Below are positions 12,691 to 24,490 of a stretch of DNA of 64,000 bases, piece after piece (the stretch's first letter is position 1; each line of letters opens with the position of its first letter). Position numbers and translations under genes: made by a program. Origin of the DNA: Monodelphis domestica (lineage: Eukaryota > Chordata > Mammalia > Didelphimorphia > Didelphidae); NCBI RefSeq assembly GCF_027887165.1, contig NC_077234.1, forward strand, positions 248,092,158-248,156,157. Reading direction: 5' to 3'. The notes under the pieces were generated by a model. That model was not told the origin of the DNA, did no database searches, and saw only the letters and a program-made list of their open reading frames with translations.

Positions 12691-13794
12691 AAAGATGTTT
12701 TCAGATTGTTGCTTTCTGCTGCAAATATTTTCCAATTTTAAACATTCTAAATAGGCAAAAATGGTAAACCTTTTCCTCTCCATAGAATATGAGAGTAGAA
12801 ATCAATGTTGTTCTCACTAAACACCAAATTTCTATTTTATTCTGCTAAATAAATAAATTCTCTTGAAGTATTTCAAGAACTCTTCAGTTTGGTATGGACT
12901 TCATTTTCATAGTTCAGTACTCTGCCATTTCTCAGTTTTCCAAATCTTCCAAGGTAATGGTATCTATATCCCTTTTGTCCTACCAGGGGAGTAGTTTTCA
13001 GTGGTCTCTATTGATCATATGTGTACAAAATAGGAAAGTAAGGATCAGAAAATCTGTGGTATTTGCCTTGTTAAACTTTTACAGAATAAGTCTTGGATCA
13101 AATAACTTAAATGCACAAAGGAAAATGAGAGCTTGGAGACTAATGAAATGAATATCTGAAAGGACCAGGTAGCTGAATGAAAGTAAATGATTTCAAATAG
13201 AAATCTACACATTCAATAAAACTATGTTAAACAACTGGGACATTGACTACATTTTATTGACCTGAAAAGAAAGTTTCCTTCTTCATGGGAGTCAAATAGT
13301 TTGGGACTCCACCTTGATCTCTATCAACTGGTATAGTATTTTAAAAAATTGTAATGTATAATTCTGGTTTTGAATTTACTTTCTCTCTAAGGCTTTCAAG
13401 ACACTGTATTATTTGGTCTTGTCTATAAAGTGTGCCCAGGTGTATAGTGGAACCAGCTGTTTGGCTTGAACCCCAACATCTCAGTATTTCTCAATCAGAC
13501 ATTTAATTACTAGAACTTAAACACTCAACACTATAGTTAGCTGCGAACAAGGCAATTTGAAATTTATTCTTGTGATTACATGGCATTGGATTAGCTGTTA
13601 ATCTTCCTCTTTTATATATTCTTTGTGGGTTCTATGACTTTATTGATATGGACCTGATCTCCAATATTGTAGTTTGTAAACAATGTTGGCTTTTGATTCT
13701 GTGACTCTTGCCTATATCCTCCTCTTAATCATTCAAAGGACATCTACCTAATAAATGGAGGGTATCTACTAGGACTTTTAAGATAGACACCCAT
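12691..13794. other. Intergenic, nothing recognised
   Basis: No gene or repeat family recognised; the ORF at 12894-13151 is unsupported. Confidence 0.4.
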
Positions 13795-13990
13795 GGGACA
13801 GCTAGGTAGCACAGTGGATAAGTGTGCTACGCCCAGAGTTGAGATGATCTGGGTTCAAATTTAGCCTCAGGCACATCTTAGCTGTGTGAGTGTGTAGGTC
13901 ACCTAACCTCAATTGCCTACCAAAACACTCTTCTGATGTAGATTCAATACTTAGTACAGAAATAAGACAGAAGCTAAGGTTTTTAAAAAA
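13795..13990 (+). mobile_element. WSINE1/SINE1-type SINE
   Basis: Full-length in outline: GGGACAGCTAGGTAGCACAG, TGGATAAGTG, GGGTTCAAATTTAGCCTCAG, TAGCTGTGTGAG, CCTCAATTGCCTACC, then AAGACAGAAGCTAAGG and an A tail. Moderately diverged. Confidence 0.92.
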
Positions 13991-14184
13991 GATAATAATT
14001 ATACAGTGTGTGGGCTGCTCCTATATTATACTTTGCTCTCACTAAATGACTTTTCCATCTCAAAGTCACTTCTTACACACAAGTCATTGCTGGTAGCTCA
14101 TATAGCTCATTTATAATTACAATGAGTTCTTCATTATTTTTTACTATTGTCGCTTAATGGTGTCTGAATCTAAATGCTCACATG

Positions 14185-14397
14185 GACTTTTTCCATGTGT
14201 CTTCTTGGCAAAGATTTTGGAACTATTCACCATCTCCTTCTCCAATACGTCCGTCCCTGTTTTACAAAGGAAAAACTGAAACAAATAGGGATTAGGTGAC
14301 TTGCCCAAGGTCAAAAGCTAGAAAATATTCAAGGCTGGATTTGAACTCTGATTTTCCTAACTCTAAATCTGGTGGTCTATCTACCACTTAACTATCT
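14185..14397 (-). mobile_element. MAR1 SINE
   Basis: Reverse complement of MAR1: TCTTCTTGGCAAAGATTTTG, ACCATCTCCTTCTCC, CTGTTTTACAAAGGAAAAAC, GGTGACTTGCCCAAGGTC, CTGGATTTGAACTCTGATTT and the head TCTATCTACCACTTAACTAT. Confidence 0.88.
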
Positions 14398-14418
14398 TCA
14401 ATACACACACGCACATAC

Positions 14419-14419
<1 letters not shown>

Positions 14420-14502
<83 letters not shown>
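14420..14502 (+). repeat. Compound (TC)n(TA)n microsatellite
   Basis: A pure TC run (about 14420-14472) abuts a pure TA run (about 14474-14502). The same compound order occurs at 59110-59171. Confidence 0.97.
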
Positions 14503-14507
<5 letters not shown>

Positions 14508-14511
14508 GTGT

Positions 14512-14735
14512 GAACAATGATCCTTCACTTATCTCGAGAGTTACATTCCAAAGACCCCCGTGACAGGTAAAAATCCTCGAAGTAGCAGCATACTGCATTT
14601 CCATTTTGTACAGTATGGTATTCATCTCCAAAATCCTGTGAGACAGTGAAAACTCTGAGATATAGAATTAAATATATAAATATACCCATGATACAATGAA
14701 ACCACAATAAGTGAATCACAATATAATGAGATTGT
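14512..14735. mobile_element. Tigger/MER2-like (TcMar-Tigger) DNA transposon relic
   Basis: Left end resembles the Tigger-group inverted repeat (GATCCTTCACTTATCTCGAG, then GTTACATTCCAAAGACCCCC). Right end, read in reverse, gives CTCATTATATTGTGATTCAC, TTATTGTGGTTTCATTG, matching the pattern CTCGCTATATCGCGGTTCAC with CpGs decayed to TG/CA. No transposase reading frame, so a short non-autonomous copy. Confidence 0.7.
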
Positions 14736-15529
14736 ATATTTATTCAGATCACAAAGACATGTACACATATGCAAACACATGCATAAATACATATAGGATA
14801 ATAGCTCTATATCCATGTGTATTATAATTTCTATATTATGCACATGTGCATTATCATGTGTATACATATTTGTATTGATATAAATGCACATTTTAAATAC
14901 TCAGTCACACAAATATAGAATTGATGCTTTTTATTCACAGATAACATATTTTCAAATTTTCCTGCTCACCAAAATTTATTTGTTATAACCAAATATTTCT
15001 TGGTTAAATTCTTAAATATGCATGGAGTTGTGAAAAGTTTGAGTTGCTATTGTATATGTTCCCATATGAGGCTGAAACAAGGCAAGACAATGCCTCCTTG
15101 TTTTAGCTCTTAAATATCCCTTTGGAAGTCTATTGATTGCCATGTTTTTCATATTCTTTTTTTTTTTTTTTGCTTTTTGGTAGATTTCACATTTACAGTG
15201 GCTCCCAAGTATAGTGCTAAAGTTCTGTCTAGTGCTCCTATTTGCAACAAGGCAATGAGATACCTGATGGAGATACAATGGGGTTGGCCATAAGATCAGT
15301 GTTAATGAATTTATAATATGGTACATCCAGAAAAAAAAGTGATAAAGTAAAAGCTATGACTAGAGTCTCACAGGAACCTAACCATGTATTTCCTCTAGAA
15401 GTGTTTGCTCAGCATTCAGTAATTCTGTATTTATAATGACTTGATGGAGAATGAATCATGAGTACCAAGAACTGACTATATATTATATGCATATACATAC
15501 TACATATAAAATAAATATATATGTGTATT
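14736..15529. other. Intergenic, nothing recognised
   Basis: Ordinary AT-rich DNA; the ORFs at 14622-14891 and 15012-15326 are low-complexity translations without family resemblance. Confidence 0.4.
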
Positions 15530-17201
15530 CAAACCCTGAGTGCCCATACTTTCCCCTGGAAGTATATAGTCAGTTTTGATGGGTAGCTGATTCTTGGTTG
15601 TAGACCCAATTTTCTTGCCTTTCTGGATATCATATTCCAAGCCTTGTGATCCATTAGTATGGAGACTGCCAGATCCTGTGTAATCCTGATTGGTGCACTT
15701 TGATATCTGCATTGTCTCTTTCTGGCTTCTTGTAATATTTTCTCCTAATCTTGGAAGCTCTTGAATTTGGCAATTACATTCCTGTTGGTTGTCTGAGGAT
15801 TTCATGTAGAGAGTAATCTATGGTCTCTTTCAATGTCTATTTTGCCCTCTTGTTCAAGAACATCACGGTGGTTTTCTTGTATAATTTCTTGTAGTATTAT
15901 GTCAAAGTTTCTGTATTTCTTGTTTTTCAGGTAGACATATGATTTTCAAGTTATCTCTTTTAGATTGGTTTTCCAGGGCCATCTTTTTCTTTTTGAGATA
16001 TTTCATGTTTCCTTCTATTTTGTCATTCTTTTGACTTTGCTTTATTAATTCTTGCTGTCTTGTGAGATCATTATCTTCTACTTGCCCAATTCTGGTCTTT
16101 AAAGACTGGTTTTCAGGTATGATTTTTAAAATTTTCCTTTCCTGTTTGGTCTATCCTGCTTTTCATGACTTCTAGTAGGTTATTTCTGTTCTTCCATTTG
16201 CTCATAATTTTAATTGATTTCTCAGTTTCTTTTTCCAAGTGGGAGATTCTATCTTTTAAACTCTTATTTTCTTTTTGAACTATTTCCCACTTTTTTGACA
16301 AGTTTCTCCTGTTTTTTATAACTTGGTTCTCAAATTCCAGCCTGATTTCTTGGAGAGCTTGTGACCAATTTCCATTTTTTTGGAAAGTTTGTATGTTTGT
16401 TTTCCTCTGCTGTTTCCTCTGTAGTCTGTTATTTCTCTAAGTAGAAATTATCCAAAGTCAAAGGCTTTTTCTTTTTTTATGTTCATAGTGATAGATATTG
16501 GTCTTGGGTATTATTGGTTATTGCTTTGTTGGTTTTTCTTTCCCTCCCAGGCAGAAGCCTGATTGAAGAGTGCAGTATTGAGCTTCAGAGAGGTTGTTGC
16601 CCTGAGGCTATTTTTTTTCAGTTTCTGCAATGTATGTTGTATGCTGCCCTTCTCTGTTCTATCTCTGTGCCCAAGGTCCTTGTTCCACAGCCTCCTGGGG
16701 TCTCAAGTCTCACTGTTCTTTGGGGTAAATCTGTGCTGTCCTCAGTCAACCCCCTGAGAACCTAGAAGTTGTCCTAAGCTCTCTCTGACCTTTGTGCCAT
16801 AGGTGTAGTGGGGGTGGGGGGGGGAGCGGTGATGAGCTCACATTTTGGTGGGAGTAAGTTTTGCCCCCTTTTATTATGAAAATCCCCCAAACTCTTCCTA
16901 CCCTCAGTGCTGCACCCTACAGTGGAGCCCTGTCTCTCATCTGATTTTGGTTTTGTCCTTTTAAGGCACTTTATATTGGTTGGTGGAGAGGAGAGGAAGA
17001 GGGTTGCTTCTAATATGGGGCCATCTTAACACAGAAATCTTCTAAATCTTTCTTTTCTTGAAAGTTGGTTCTCTCTGTCTCCTTGTTGGTTTTTTCATTC
17101 CTGTATTTGCTTTGTGGCATTTTAAAAATTATTGATTGGAGGAGATTCTGATCGTGACCTTGAGCTGCTCTGCCTTACTCTGCCATCTTGGCTCCCTACC
17201 C
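15530..17201 (-). mobile_element. HAL1-like (half-L1) element, 5' end and ORF1 remnant
   Basis: Read on the minus strand it starts near 17201 with a 5' end of L1 type (GGAGCCAAGATGGCAGAGTA), runs through a non-coding leader and enters a decayed ORF1 from about 16310 down. The ORF1 shows a coiled-coil stretch (KSLKDRISHLEKETEKSIK) and, in other frames after shifts, a conserved LKI-C-LPE block and the C-terminal PRISYPSKL-type block near 15560-15600. Reverse transcriptase (ORF2) is absent, as in HAL1 elements. Several frameshifts and stops: dead. Internal deletion of a normal L1 is the alternative. Confidence 0.7.
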
Positions 17202-17214
17202 TAGAAACTTTTTC

Positions 17215-17522
17215 TTAGGAAAGTTTTGTTTTAATTATTCAGGAATGAGATGATAAGGAACTGAACCAAAATGATGGTAATGTCAGAGGAGAAAATAGGT
17301 GCATATACAAGTGATGTTGAAAGGATGGAATACATAAGATTTGGCCAGGGAGTGAATGGGTGGTAATGGTGAGAGAGAGTGAGAGTCATTGATGACACAA
17401 AGGGTGACAGGGCAGATATTGGTCCTCATCAGTATTTGGGAATTTGAGAAGAGGATCTGATTTTGGTAGAGATAATGAATTTGGTTATTGATGTGGAGAG
17501 TTTAAGATGTTTACAGGTCTTT
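17215..17522 (-). mobile_element. L2 LINE, reverse transcriptase region, first part
   Basis: Antisense of the L2 ORF2 3' portion (GTCAGAGGAGAAAATAGG, GTGAGAGAGAGTGAGAGTC, TTGATGTGGAGAGTTTAAGA, TGTTTACAGG). It stops abruptly at about 17522, where the HAL1 copy begins, and resumes at about 20176 in register with the L2 consensus as I remember it. Confidence 0.7.
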
Positions 17523-20175
17523 CATTTTTCCCCTAGGTTATACATATATTTCAGAAAATAAACAATGCTACGTTGAAATTTATATTCAGACTCTGTTGGG
17601 TCCTTCAATGAAAGTGGACATATTTTTTGTTTGTTTTTTGTCATGAGTCCCTTGGAGTTATCCTGGATCCTTGCCTTGTGGACAATAGCTGTCATTCACA
17701 GTTGATCATCATGTATTACTGTTGTTTGTTATTATGTACAATGTTCTCCTTGTTCTGTCCACTCCACTTAATATCACTTCATAGAAATCTTTTCATATTT
17801 GAGGGATCTCCTTGTTTATCATTTCTTATGGCACAATAGTATTCCATTATAAGCATATACCAAAACTTGTTCCTCCATTGCCTAGTTGATGGATATCCCT
17901 TCATTTTCCAATTCTTTGCCACCACAAACTGCTGTAGATATGTTTGAACAGGTAGGTTCTTTCCCCCTCTATCTTTACTCTCCTTGAGATACAGACTTAA
18001 TAGTAGTAATATTGCTGGGTCACAGGGCATGCACAATTTGATGGCTCTGTGGGCAAGGTTGCAGACTGCTCTCCAGAATGCTTCTATCAGTTCACAACTC
18101 CAACAGCAGTGTATTAGTCTCCAAATTTTTCAACATCTGCCCTAACATTTATCATTTTCCTTTTTTATTTTTGGTCATGTTTGTCAGTCTGATGGCTGTG
18201 AGGCAGAGTTGTTTTAATTTGCATGTCTCCAGTAAGTTGTGATTTGGGGAATTTTTTCATATGCTAAAGATAGTTTTAATTTCTTCATCTGAGAATTATC
18301 CTTTGACCATTTGTCACTTGGCAAATGCTTTGTATTATTATAAACTAGAGTGTTCTCTTTTTTACTTCTTTTAAGTGTTGAATTTGATCACTGCATTTTC
18401 TTTTTTAGCTCCATTTATTTCATCAGGAATGCCTAGAATTCCTCTATTTCATTAAATTTCCATTTCTTCCCCTGGGATGTTATACTCGGTTTCACTGGGT
18501 AGGTGATTTTGGGTTGTAAGTCTAGATCCTATGCCTTGCAGAATATTATATCCCATGCATTCTGATCCTTTAATGTATAAGCTGCTAGATTCTATGTAAT
18601 CCTGATTGTGGTTCCCCAATAGTTGATTTGTACTTTATTTTTGTTTCTTGTAATATTGTCTGATAGGTTTGAGAGTTCTGGAAATTGACTATAATATTAA
18701 GTCCTAGGCTTTTTTTTAAATTTGGGATTTGTTTTAGGACTTGATAAGTGAATACATTCACTTTCTATTTTCCCCTCTTGTTCAAGAACATCTGGGCAGG
18801 TTTCCCTGATTATTTCTTTTATTTTGATATCCACATTCTTTTTTGGGTTAAATCTTTCAGGTAATCCAATGATTTTTAGAATTTCTCTTCCAGATATACT
18901 TTTAAGGTTAATTGTTTTTTCCAGACAGAAATTCAAATTTTCTTATGTTTTCACTGTTTTTGAATTTGTTTTATTGTTTTCTGCTGTCTAATGGAGTCAT
19001 TAGCTTCCACTTGTCCAGTTCAAATTGTAGGGAGCCAGTTTCTTTGTTTCTTCTTTGTGGTGTGTACTTCCTCTTTTAGAGAGTTATTTTCCTGTTTGAG
19101 GTATTGTAGTTCCTTTTTTGGCCTTGATATTTGGGCCTTCAGTTCCTTGTTGGGCTGAGTTCCTCCTACTGCTACCTGTGTTGTTTTAAATGGCCCCTCT
19201 TCTTGCTAAACTTCCCAGCACTGATTGTTCTGTTTTCTTCAATGAGTTTTTGTTCTAAGTTGTTGATTTTTCTGCCATTTTCTCTTCTAATTTTCTTCTA
19301 ATTTTTAAACTTGTTTTTCTATCCTTTTTTGGAGCTCTTCCAGGGGTTCATTTTTGGACTTATTATCCTTTCACATTTTCCTTTGAGGCTTCACACATTT
19401 TCATTTTTATATTGCTGTATTCTTCTGAGCTCGTATTTTAGTCATCTCCCTTGTTGAAATATTTTTCTAGTATCAGACTTTTTCTGTCTTTTGTTCATTT
19501 AGGAGTTATTTTTAGCTGGATATTGTTTATATGCTGAAGTTTAGCTGTGTTCCTGGAGTGGAGGAAATAGTGTCCTGCACTTTTACTTTGCCTGGGAGAA
19601 GCTCAGCGGTCCCAGTTTCAGAGTGAGCACCCTTTAGAGGCAGTTGGCTTGACCTGCTGGGTAGATGTCTGTCGCTGCTGGGTTCAGCTGGTTTGAGTTG
19701 GGTTCTGCCTAATCCTGTGGAGGCTGGACCTTGTTGGACTGACTTTCTCTCACTGCTGCCTGTACACGTGCTCTGTCCTCTCTGGACTCTGCAGGGCCAC
19801 TTTCCTCCCACTGCTAATTGTTGTCTATTGGGTTGGTTTCCACTCTTTCTTTGCTGGGCCATTTCCCTTGCCTGTTGTACGTGATCATGTCGGAGTTCCT
19901 CTCGGGCTTGTTCAGAGGCTTGCTCTGTCTTCGCATCCCTCACAGTCTTTCCATGTCCTTCTGGACTGGACCACTGCTTCGCCCCTTCTTCTATTGGTTC
20001 TGCTGCTCCAGTATTCATTTTGCTATGTCTTTATTCTTTTGTGATTGTTTGACTGGAGGACTTTGAATGTCTCCTATTCTCTACCTAGTTTCCTGGAGGG
20101 GATGGGAAAGGGGTTCATGGGCTCTACATCTCCTGCTGCTGCCACCACCACGGCTACCAGCAGTGTAAGCGACAC
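17523..20175 (-). mobile_element. HAL1-like element inserted in an L2 copy
   Basis: On the minus strand: a leader with a long GC-richer ORF (20018-19527), a coiled-coil stretch near 19300-18960, then an ORF1 core at 18936-18697 (GREILKIIGLPERFNPKKNV, DIKIKEIIRETCPDVLEQEG, then a PKTNPKFKKKPRT segment). After a decayed C-terminal region (near 18500), the element passes straight into an L1 3' region (18036-17779, with ILIMEYYCAI-like LIMEYYCAIRN). The central ORF2, including the reverse transcriptase, is missing. That structure fits a half-L1 mobilised in trans by full L1s. Frames are broken; not functional. Confidence 0.75.
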
Positions 20176-20790
20176 TGGATGTCAGCTGGATAACTATACT
20201 GGAGAATCATCTGCATAAAGGTGATAATTGAGTCTATGGAAGCTGATGAGATCACAAAGTGAAGAAGCACCAGGACAGAGCCCTGGAGAACCCCGATCAT
20301 TTCTCCCACATTTGTGATCCAAATCAGGAGCTGATAAAGACGCTAGAAGAGAAGCTGTTCCATACATAGGACCATCAGTAGATTACAGTAGCTTGAAAAC
20401 CTCCAAAGAAGAGACTACCAAGAAAAAGGTAACGTATATTACCAAAAGTTGCAGAGACTTAAAGAGGGTGAAAACTGAGAAAAAACATTAGATTTGGGAA
20501 TTAAGAGACCATTAGCAACTTTGGAGGGGGTCCTTTTACTTGAATGATGTCATCAGAAACCAGATTACAGTGAATTACGAAGAGAATGGGGGCAAAGGAA
20601 GAAGGAGCTCTGAGTTTGGCCCCAAAAAGAAATAGAGATATAAAATGATATCTAGTGTCAATGAGGGAATAATTAGATCAAATAAGCCATTTTTAAAGGA
20701 ATGGGGATCCTGGGCACATTTTAGTCAGCAGCAGACAAGAAGAATTCGAAGACTTGTGTCAGAGTGCCAATGATGGATGGCGGCCATTTC
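20176..20790 (-). mobile_element. L2 LINE, reverse transcriptase region, second part
   Basis: Continuation of the copy at 17215-17522: CTGGATGTCAGCTGGATAAC, GAATCATCTGCATAAAGGTG (antisense of the YADD-box region), GAAGCTGATGAGATCACAAA, CCAGGACAGAGCCCTGGAGA, GTTGCAGAGACTTAAAGAGG. Strongly diverged with no long ORF. Confidence 0.75.
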
Positions 20791-21117
20791 TTGACAAAGG
20801 CAAGAGGGAATGGGGTCCCCTATGCCTGTAGAAGGGCTTGCGTTGGTAAGAAGGGCCATATTGTCAAATGACATGTTAGTGACAGAAGGGAGATTTTAAG
20901 CTAGGTTTTTTGACTATTGATTCCTTCTCCACTGCAACAAGCTGCATAGCTGGGCCCATATCATGAAGGCACCACGCGTGTTCTGAAAACTGACATTGCT
21001 GTAGGACTTGCATAAAATACAGGCCATGTTCATTTCAAGGGGGGACTTGATCACATAGAAGAAACTCACATTCATTAAACTCTAACTCCAACATGGGGGT
21101 GGGGGAAACATTTATAA

Positions 21118-21275
21118 GATTTATTATTATTTTGTATTTATTATTGTTGATATTAATAAAATCATCAATTAATTAATTATTATTAGTATTAGATAATATA
21201 AATATATTGTATATATTGTATTTATATTATAAGATAATATAAATATATTGTATATATTGTATTTATTATTATAAG
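21118..21275. repeat. AT-rich simple sequence with a 41-bp tandem duplication
   Basis: Nearly pure A/T. The string AGATAATATAAATATATTGT and its continuation occur at 21191 and again at 21232, a 41-bp period, identical over about 35 bases. Confidence 0.9.
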
Positions 21276-21525
21276 ATTTAGATTTTGGAAACTATGAGTA
21301 GAAGAATTCTCCTCCTGCCTCCAAGGAGTTTGACTCTGAAAGGAAGGAGAAATGTCCTACAACCACCTGAGAAGATGTCAGATACCAATGTCGGTTTTAT
21401 ATTTGCCTGTTTCTTTTAAATGAGATTAGATCTGTGGACAGGAAGAAAGGAAGCAGTGATTACAGAGGTTCCAGAGGTGAAAGAACATATAAAAGGTGAT
21501 AGGAATAAGGCAGAATTGGGTCAAG

Positions 21526-21770
21526 ATAATGATAGCTAATATTTATAGAGTATTTTAATTATGTTATCTCATCTGATTCTCATTTTCACACAGCTTGGTG
21601 AGGTAGGTGATATGATCTCCATTTAACAGAAGTGGAAACTTTTATAGATGAACACATTTAAATGACTTGGCAGAGGTCAAACTGTTAGGAATGCTTTGTT
21701 ACAGGATTCAAACTCAAATCCTGATTTTAGGTCCTAAAATTTAATACCACACTAGAAGTGTCTAGATTAA
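21526..21770 (-). mobile_element. MIR/THER1 SINE
   Basis: Full outline of reverse MIR: ATGATAGCTAATATTTATAG, TTATCTCATCTGATTCTCAT, GGTGAGGTAGGTGATATGAT, CTCCATTTAACAGAAGTGGA, CTTGGCAGAGGTCAAACTG, GATTCAAACTCAAATCCTGA. Confidence 0.85.
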
Positions 21771-21889
21771 AAAGTAATTGGGAAATAGTTAACAAAATAA
21801 ATAAAAATATACTATAACATAGACTATAATATATGGTTTTCCAAGTCAATAATCAAGTGTAATCATGTTTGAGATTGATGGCACAGTTT

Positions 21890-22745
21890 TATAGCCCCTA
21901 GCAGTTGTTAGAGTTTCAGAGAGGATTGGAAAGGAAGATGGGATCAAGGTAAAAATATGAGAATTGTGCTTGACAAAGAGAAAATCCATGGAATCTGAGA
22001 CAAGGAAAGATACAATGGCAACAATATAGAGGGCTTCTGAGGTATTGAGTTGGGGAGAAGAGGAAGTTCATTGTATGTTTTCTCACTGAAATCTGAATTC
22101 AGATCATCTGCTGGAAGACAGCAATGAGTAATGATAGAGAAGTCTGACAAGAGAAGAGAGAGTTTGGAACAGTTACTTTAGGAGATGTGCGAGTCTATCA
22201 GAGAACAGTACAAGGATTGTTGAACACTAATGAAGGACCAGGTGAAAGCAATTTATAGTAAACTTAATTTGCATGATTATGTAACTTCAGTTTGTTTGAT
22301 AACTCAGTGACTGATAGTAAGAAAGGCAGATGATGGTTGTAACTCATGATTCAAGTTTTGTGAAGCCTGAAGACAATAACTTCAGGATAAAAGATAGTAT
22401 ATTAACCAGCCCAACCATAAGGTTAAAATTATAAGGAGAAGAAAATGAGATCAAATTAAGAGAGATGGACTGATAAAACAGGGAAGAGTAGAAGAATTAT
22501 AACAAAGGATTGCAGAAAAAATTTAAGAAGAGGAATTTGTGATCAAGGATGGGAATGTCGGGGTTCAGGCTCATGGAGGAATTACCATCTCTATAAGTAG
22601 CTGAGGTTGTGTGAAGATATAGGTCATCGGAATTGAGAAAGTTGGTGAACTTGGAGGATGGCATAATTTGAGGTGCATGAAAGTGGAAGGTCCTAAAATA
22701 TGGGATCAGGGTTTGGAAAGGACAACATATATACACTCATATATA
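21890..22745 (-). mobile_element. L2 LINE, ORF2 upstream part
   Basis: Purine-rich antisense of L2 ORF2: AAGATGGGATCAAGG, AAAATCCATGGAATC, GAAGAGGAAGTTCATTG, CAGATCATCTGCTGGAAGAC, then GCTGAGGTTGTGTGAAGATA. The minus-strand ORFs at 21944-22150 and 22497-22736 are pieces of its decayed reading frame. No intact protein. Confidence 0.6.
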
Positions 22746-22795
22746 CTGAGTTCCTCAAGAAAGGAGAGAGACTGACCTGGAAACTAGCAGATGAG

Positions 22796-22935
22796 GGTGG
22801 TAAATTAGTCAGTCAGTAAACATTTATTAAATGCTTACTATGTGCCAGGCAATGTGCTAAGCACTGGAAGTTAAAAAAAACCCTGCCCTCTAGGAACTCA
22901 CAATCTAGGGGGAAGCAAAACTATGTACAAACAAG

Positions 22936-22967
<32 letters not shown>

Positions 22968-23170
22968 GTATATATATATATAATAAATCTGAAGTAATTA
23001 GGAAAAAGAAAGATACTAGAATTAAGAGGGGTGGGAAAAACTTCCTATAGAAGATGAGATTTGGACAGGACAATATAGCCAGATACAGTAGATGTCAGAA
23101 GAGAAAATGGTGCAAGTTGGTAACAGAGAGAAAGTCTAGATGTGGTAGCAGTGAGGAGCCAGGAGTAGGT
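22796..23170 (-). mobile_element. L2 LINE 3' end with an embedded TA microsatellite
   Basis: Antisense L2 tail: AAACATTTATTAAATGCTTA, CTATGTGCCAGGCAATGTGC, TAAGCACTGG, CCTGCCCTCTAGGAACTCAC, AATCTAGGGG, then GGGAAAAACTTCCTATAGAA. A TA/CA/GTA tract at 22937-22982 interrupts it. Confidence 0.8.
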
Positions 23171-23439
23171 GTAGCATTTCCTTCTAACTCTTTGTGTCAG
23201 GGATCATGAAAGAAGGAACATCCACTAATGGAGAGTGTGGTTAGGACAGCAATGTCTTCTAGAAGAGTCCAGAGTTACACAAGTATAGGAAGTTGGAATG
23301 AATGTTATAAAAGATACAGAAATGAAAGAGAATTTATCAGCAAGAGAACATGGATTACATAGTTCTCATTACTGTTTTACTTGATCTATTATAATAGCTT
23401 ATTCTTTCCTCTTTCCAGTTGGATCGTCCATTTACCGAT

Positions 23440-23970
23440 GAAAGTAGTCTTCAAAAACATATTCCTGACAATGTAATTTCTATTCCCAAAAGTCCTCATT
23501 GGGTCCTGTTTCCTCCAGAATAACATTCAAACTCTTCAGCCTACCTTTGGCTCCAGGATTCTTTTCCAAACATATTTCATTTAGTTATATAAATATCCTC
23601 TTTACATACTCAGGGCTCTAACCATACTAGACATCTGGTGGCTTCCTGAGCTCAGTATCTGATTTTCTATATATACACTTTTCCTCAAGAAGGCAGGTAC
23701 TCCACTCACTTCTCTTCTCCATCACTTTTATTTCTTCGTTTCCTTCAAGGCTCATCTTAATTGACACTTTCTAGTGGACTCCTTCTTGATCCACTAAGTT
23801 GTGAGTACTCTTTTGCTCCTCAGATGACTTTATTACTTGATTACTAATCTCTAATAATATAATTATGCCTACAGAATATGAGCTCTTTAGGAGCAAGGAT
23901 TCTTTTTTCTCATTTTTGCTCCTATATCCTCAACATTTTATAAATGCTTCTGAGTAAGTGAATATTTAAG
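23440..23970 (+). mobile_element. L2 LINE 3' half
   Basis: Plus-strand L2 3' region in order: GAATAACATTCAAACTCTTC, TTTGGCTCCAGGATTC, CTCAGGGCTCTAACCATACT, TTCAAGGCTCATCTTAATTG, ACTCCTTCTTGATCCACTAA, then GAATATGAGCTCTTTAGGAG. Diverged and with small gaps. Confidence 0.75.
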
Positions 23971-23999
23971 AGCAGCTTCTATAAGGCAGTATCATGGAG

Positions 24000-24490
24000 C
24001 CTACACTCCAAAGGATTAGCAAGGAGGAAGTTGTAAGGAAGTAGAAGTATCAGTTGTAAACTCTTTAAAAACATTTAACAGGAACAAAGAAAGAAATAGT
24101 TTGATGACTAGAAAGAGAGAAGGAAAACTTTTTTAAGACTGAAAATTAAGTATTTTGTGAGTCATATGGAATAAGGTAAATGAAGAGGCAGGTAAGAAGG
24201 ATTTATTGTGACAATGTCCAGAAGGGGATGGTAGATAATGAGATCAAGGGTACATATTGATCTCATAAGAGTAGAACAAACTTCTTCCTCTCAGAAAAAG
24301 CAATAATGGATGACAATATTGAGTTTTGCTGAGCAGAGAATAGTCGATGAAATGGTTTCCTGTTGGATGGCCTCCGACTTCTCAGAGTATTAGGAAGTTG
24401 TCTTCTATAACTCTGGATTGTGAGAGAAAGCTGAAAGTTTGGGGAAAGCTGATGAAGATTGTGGACCCTTCCCAGAATAATGTTTTAAAT
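24000..24490 (-). mobile_element. Probable L2 LINE ORF2 fragment
   Basis: Purine-rich sequence resembling antisense L2 (GAAAGAAATAGTTTGATGAC, GGAAAACTTTTTTAAGACTG, ATAATGAGATCAAGGGTACA). Weak match by eye. Confidence 0.4.

Noticed and set aside
14372..14631. ORFs over the TC/TA tract
   Set aside because: Low-complexity translation of a microsatellite.
22931..22982. Palindromic TA/TATG tracts (also 31716-31741, 48208-48255) as hairpin RNA genes
   Set aside because: They are simple AT microsatellites with no non-repetitive stem.
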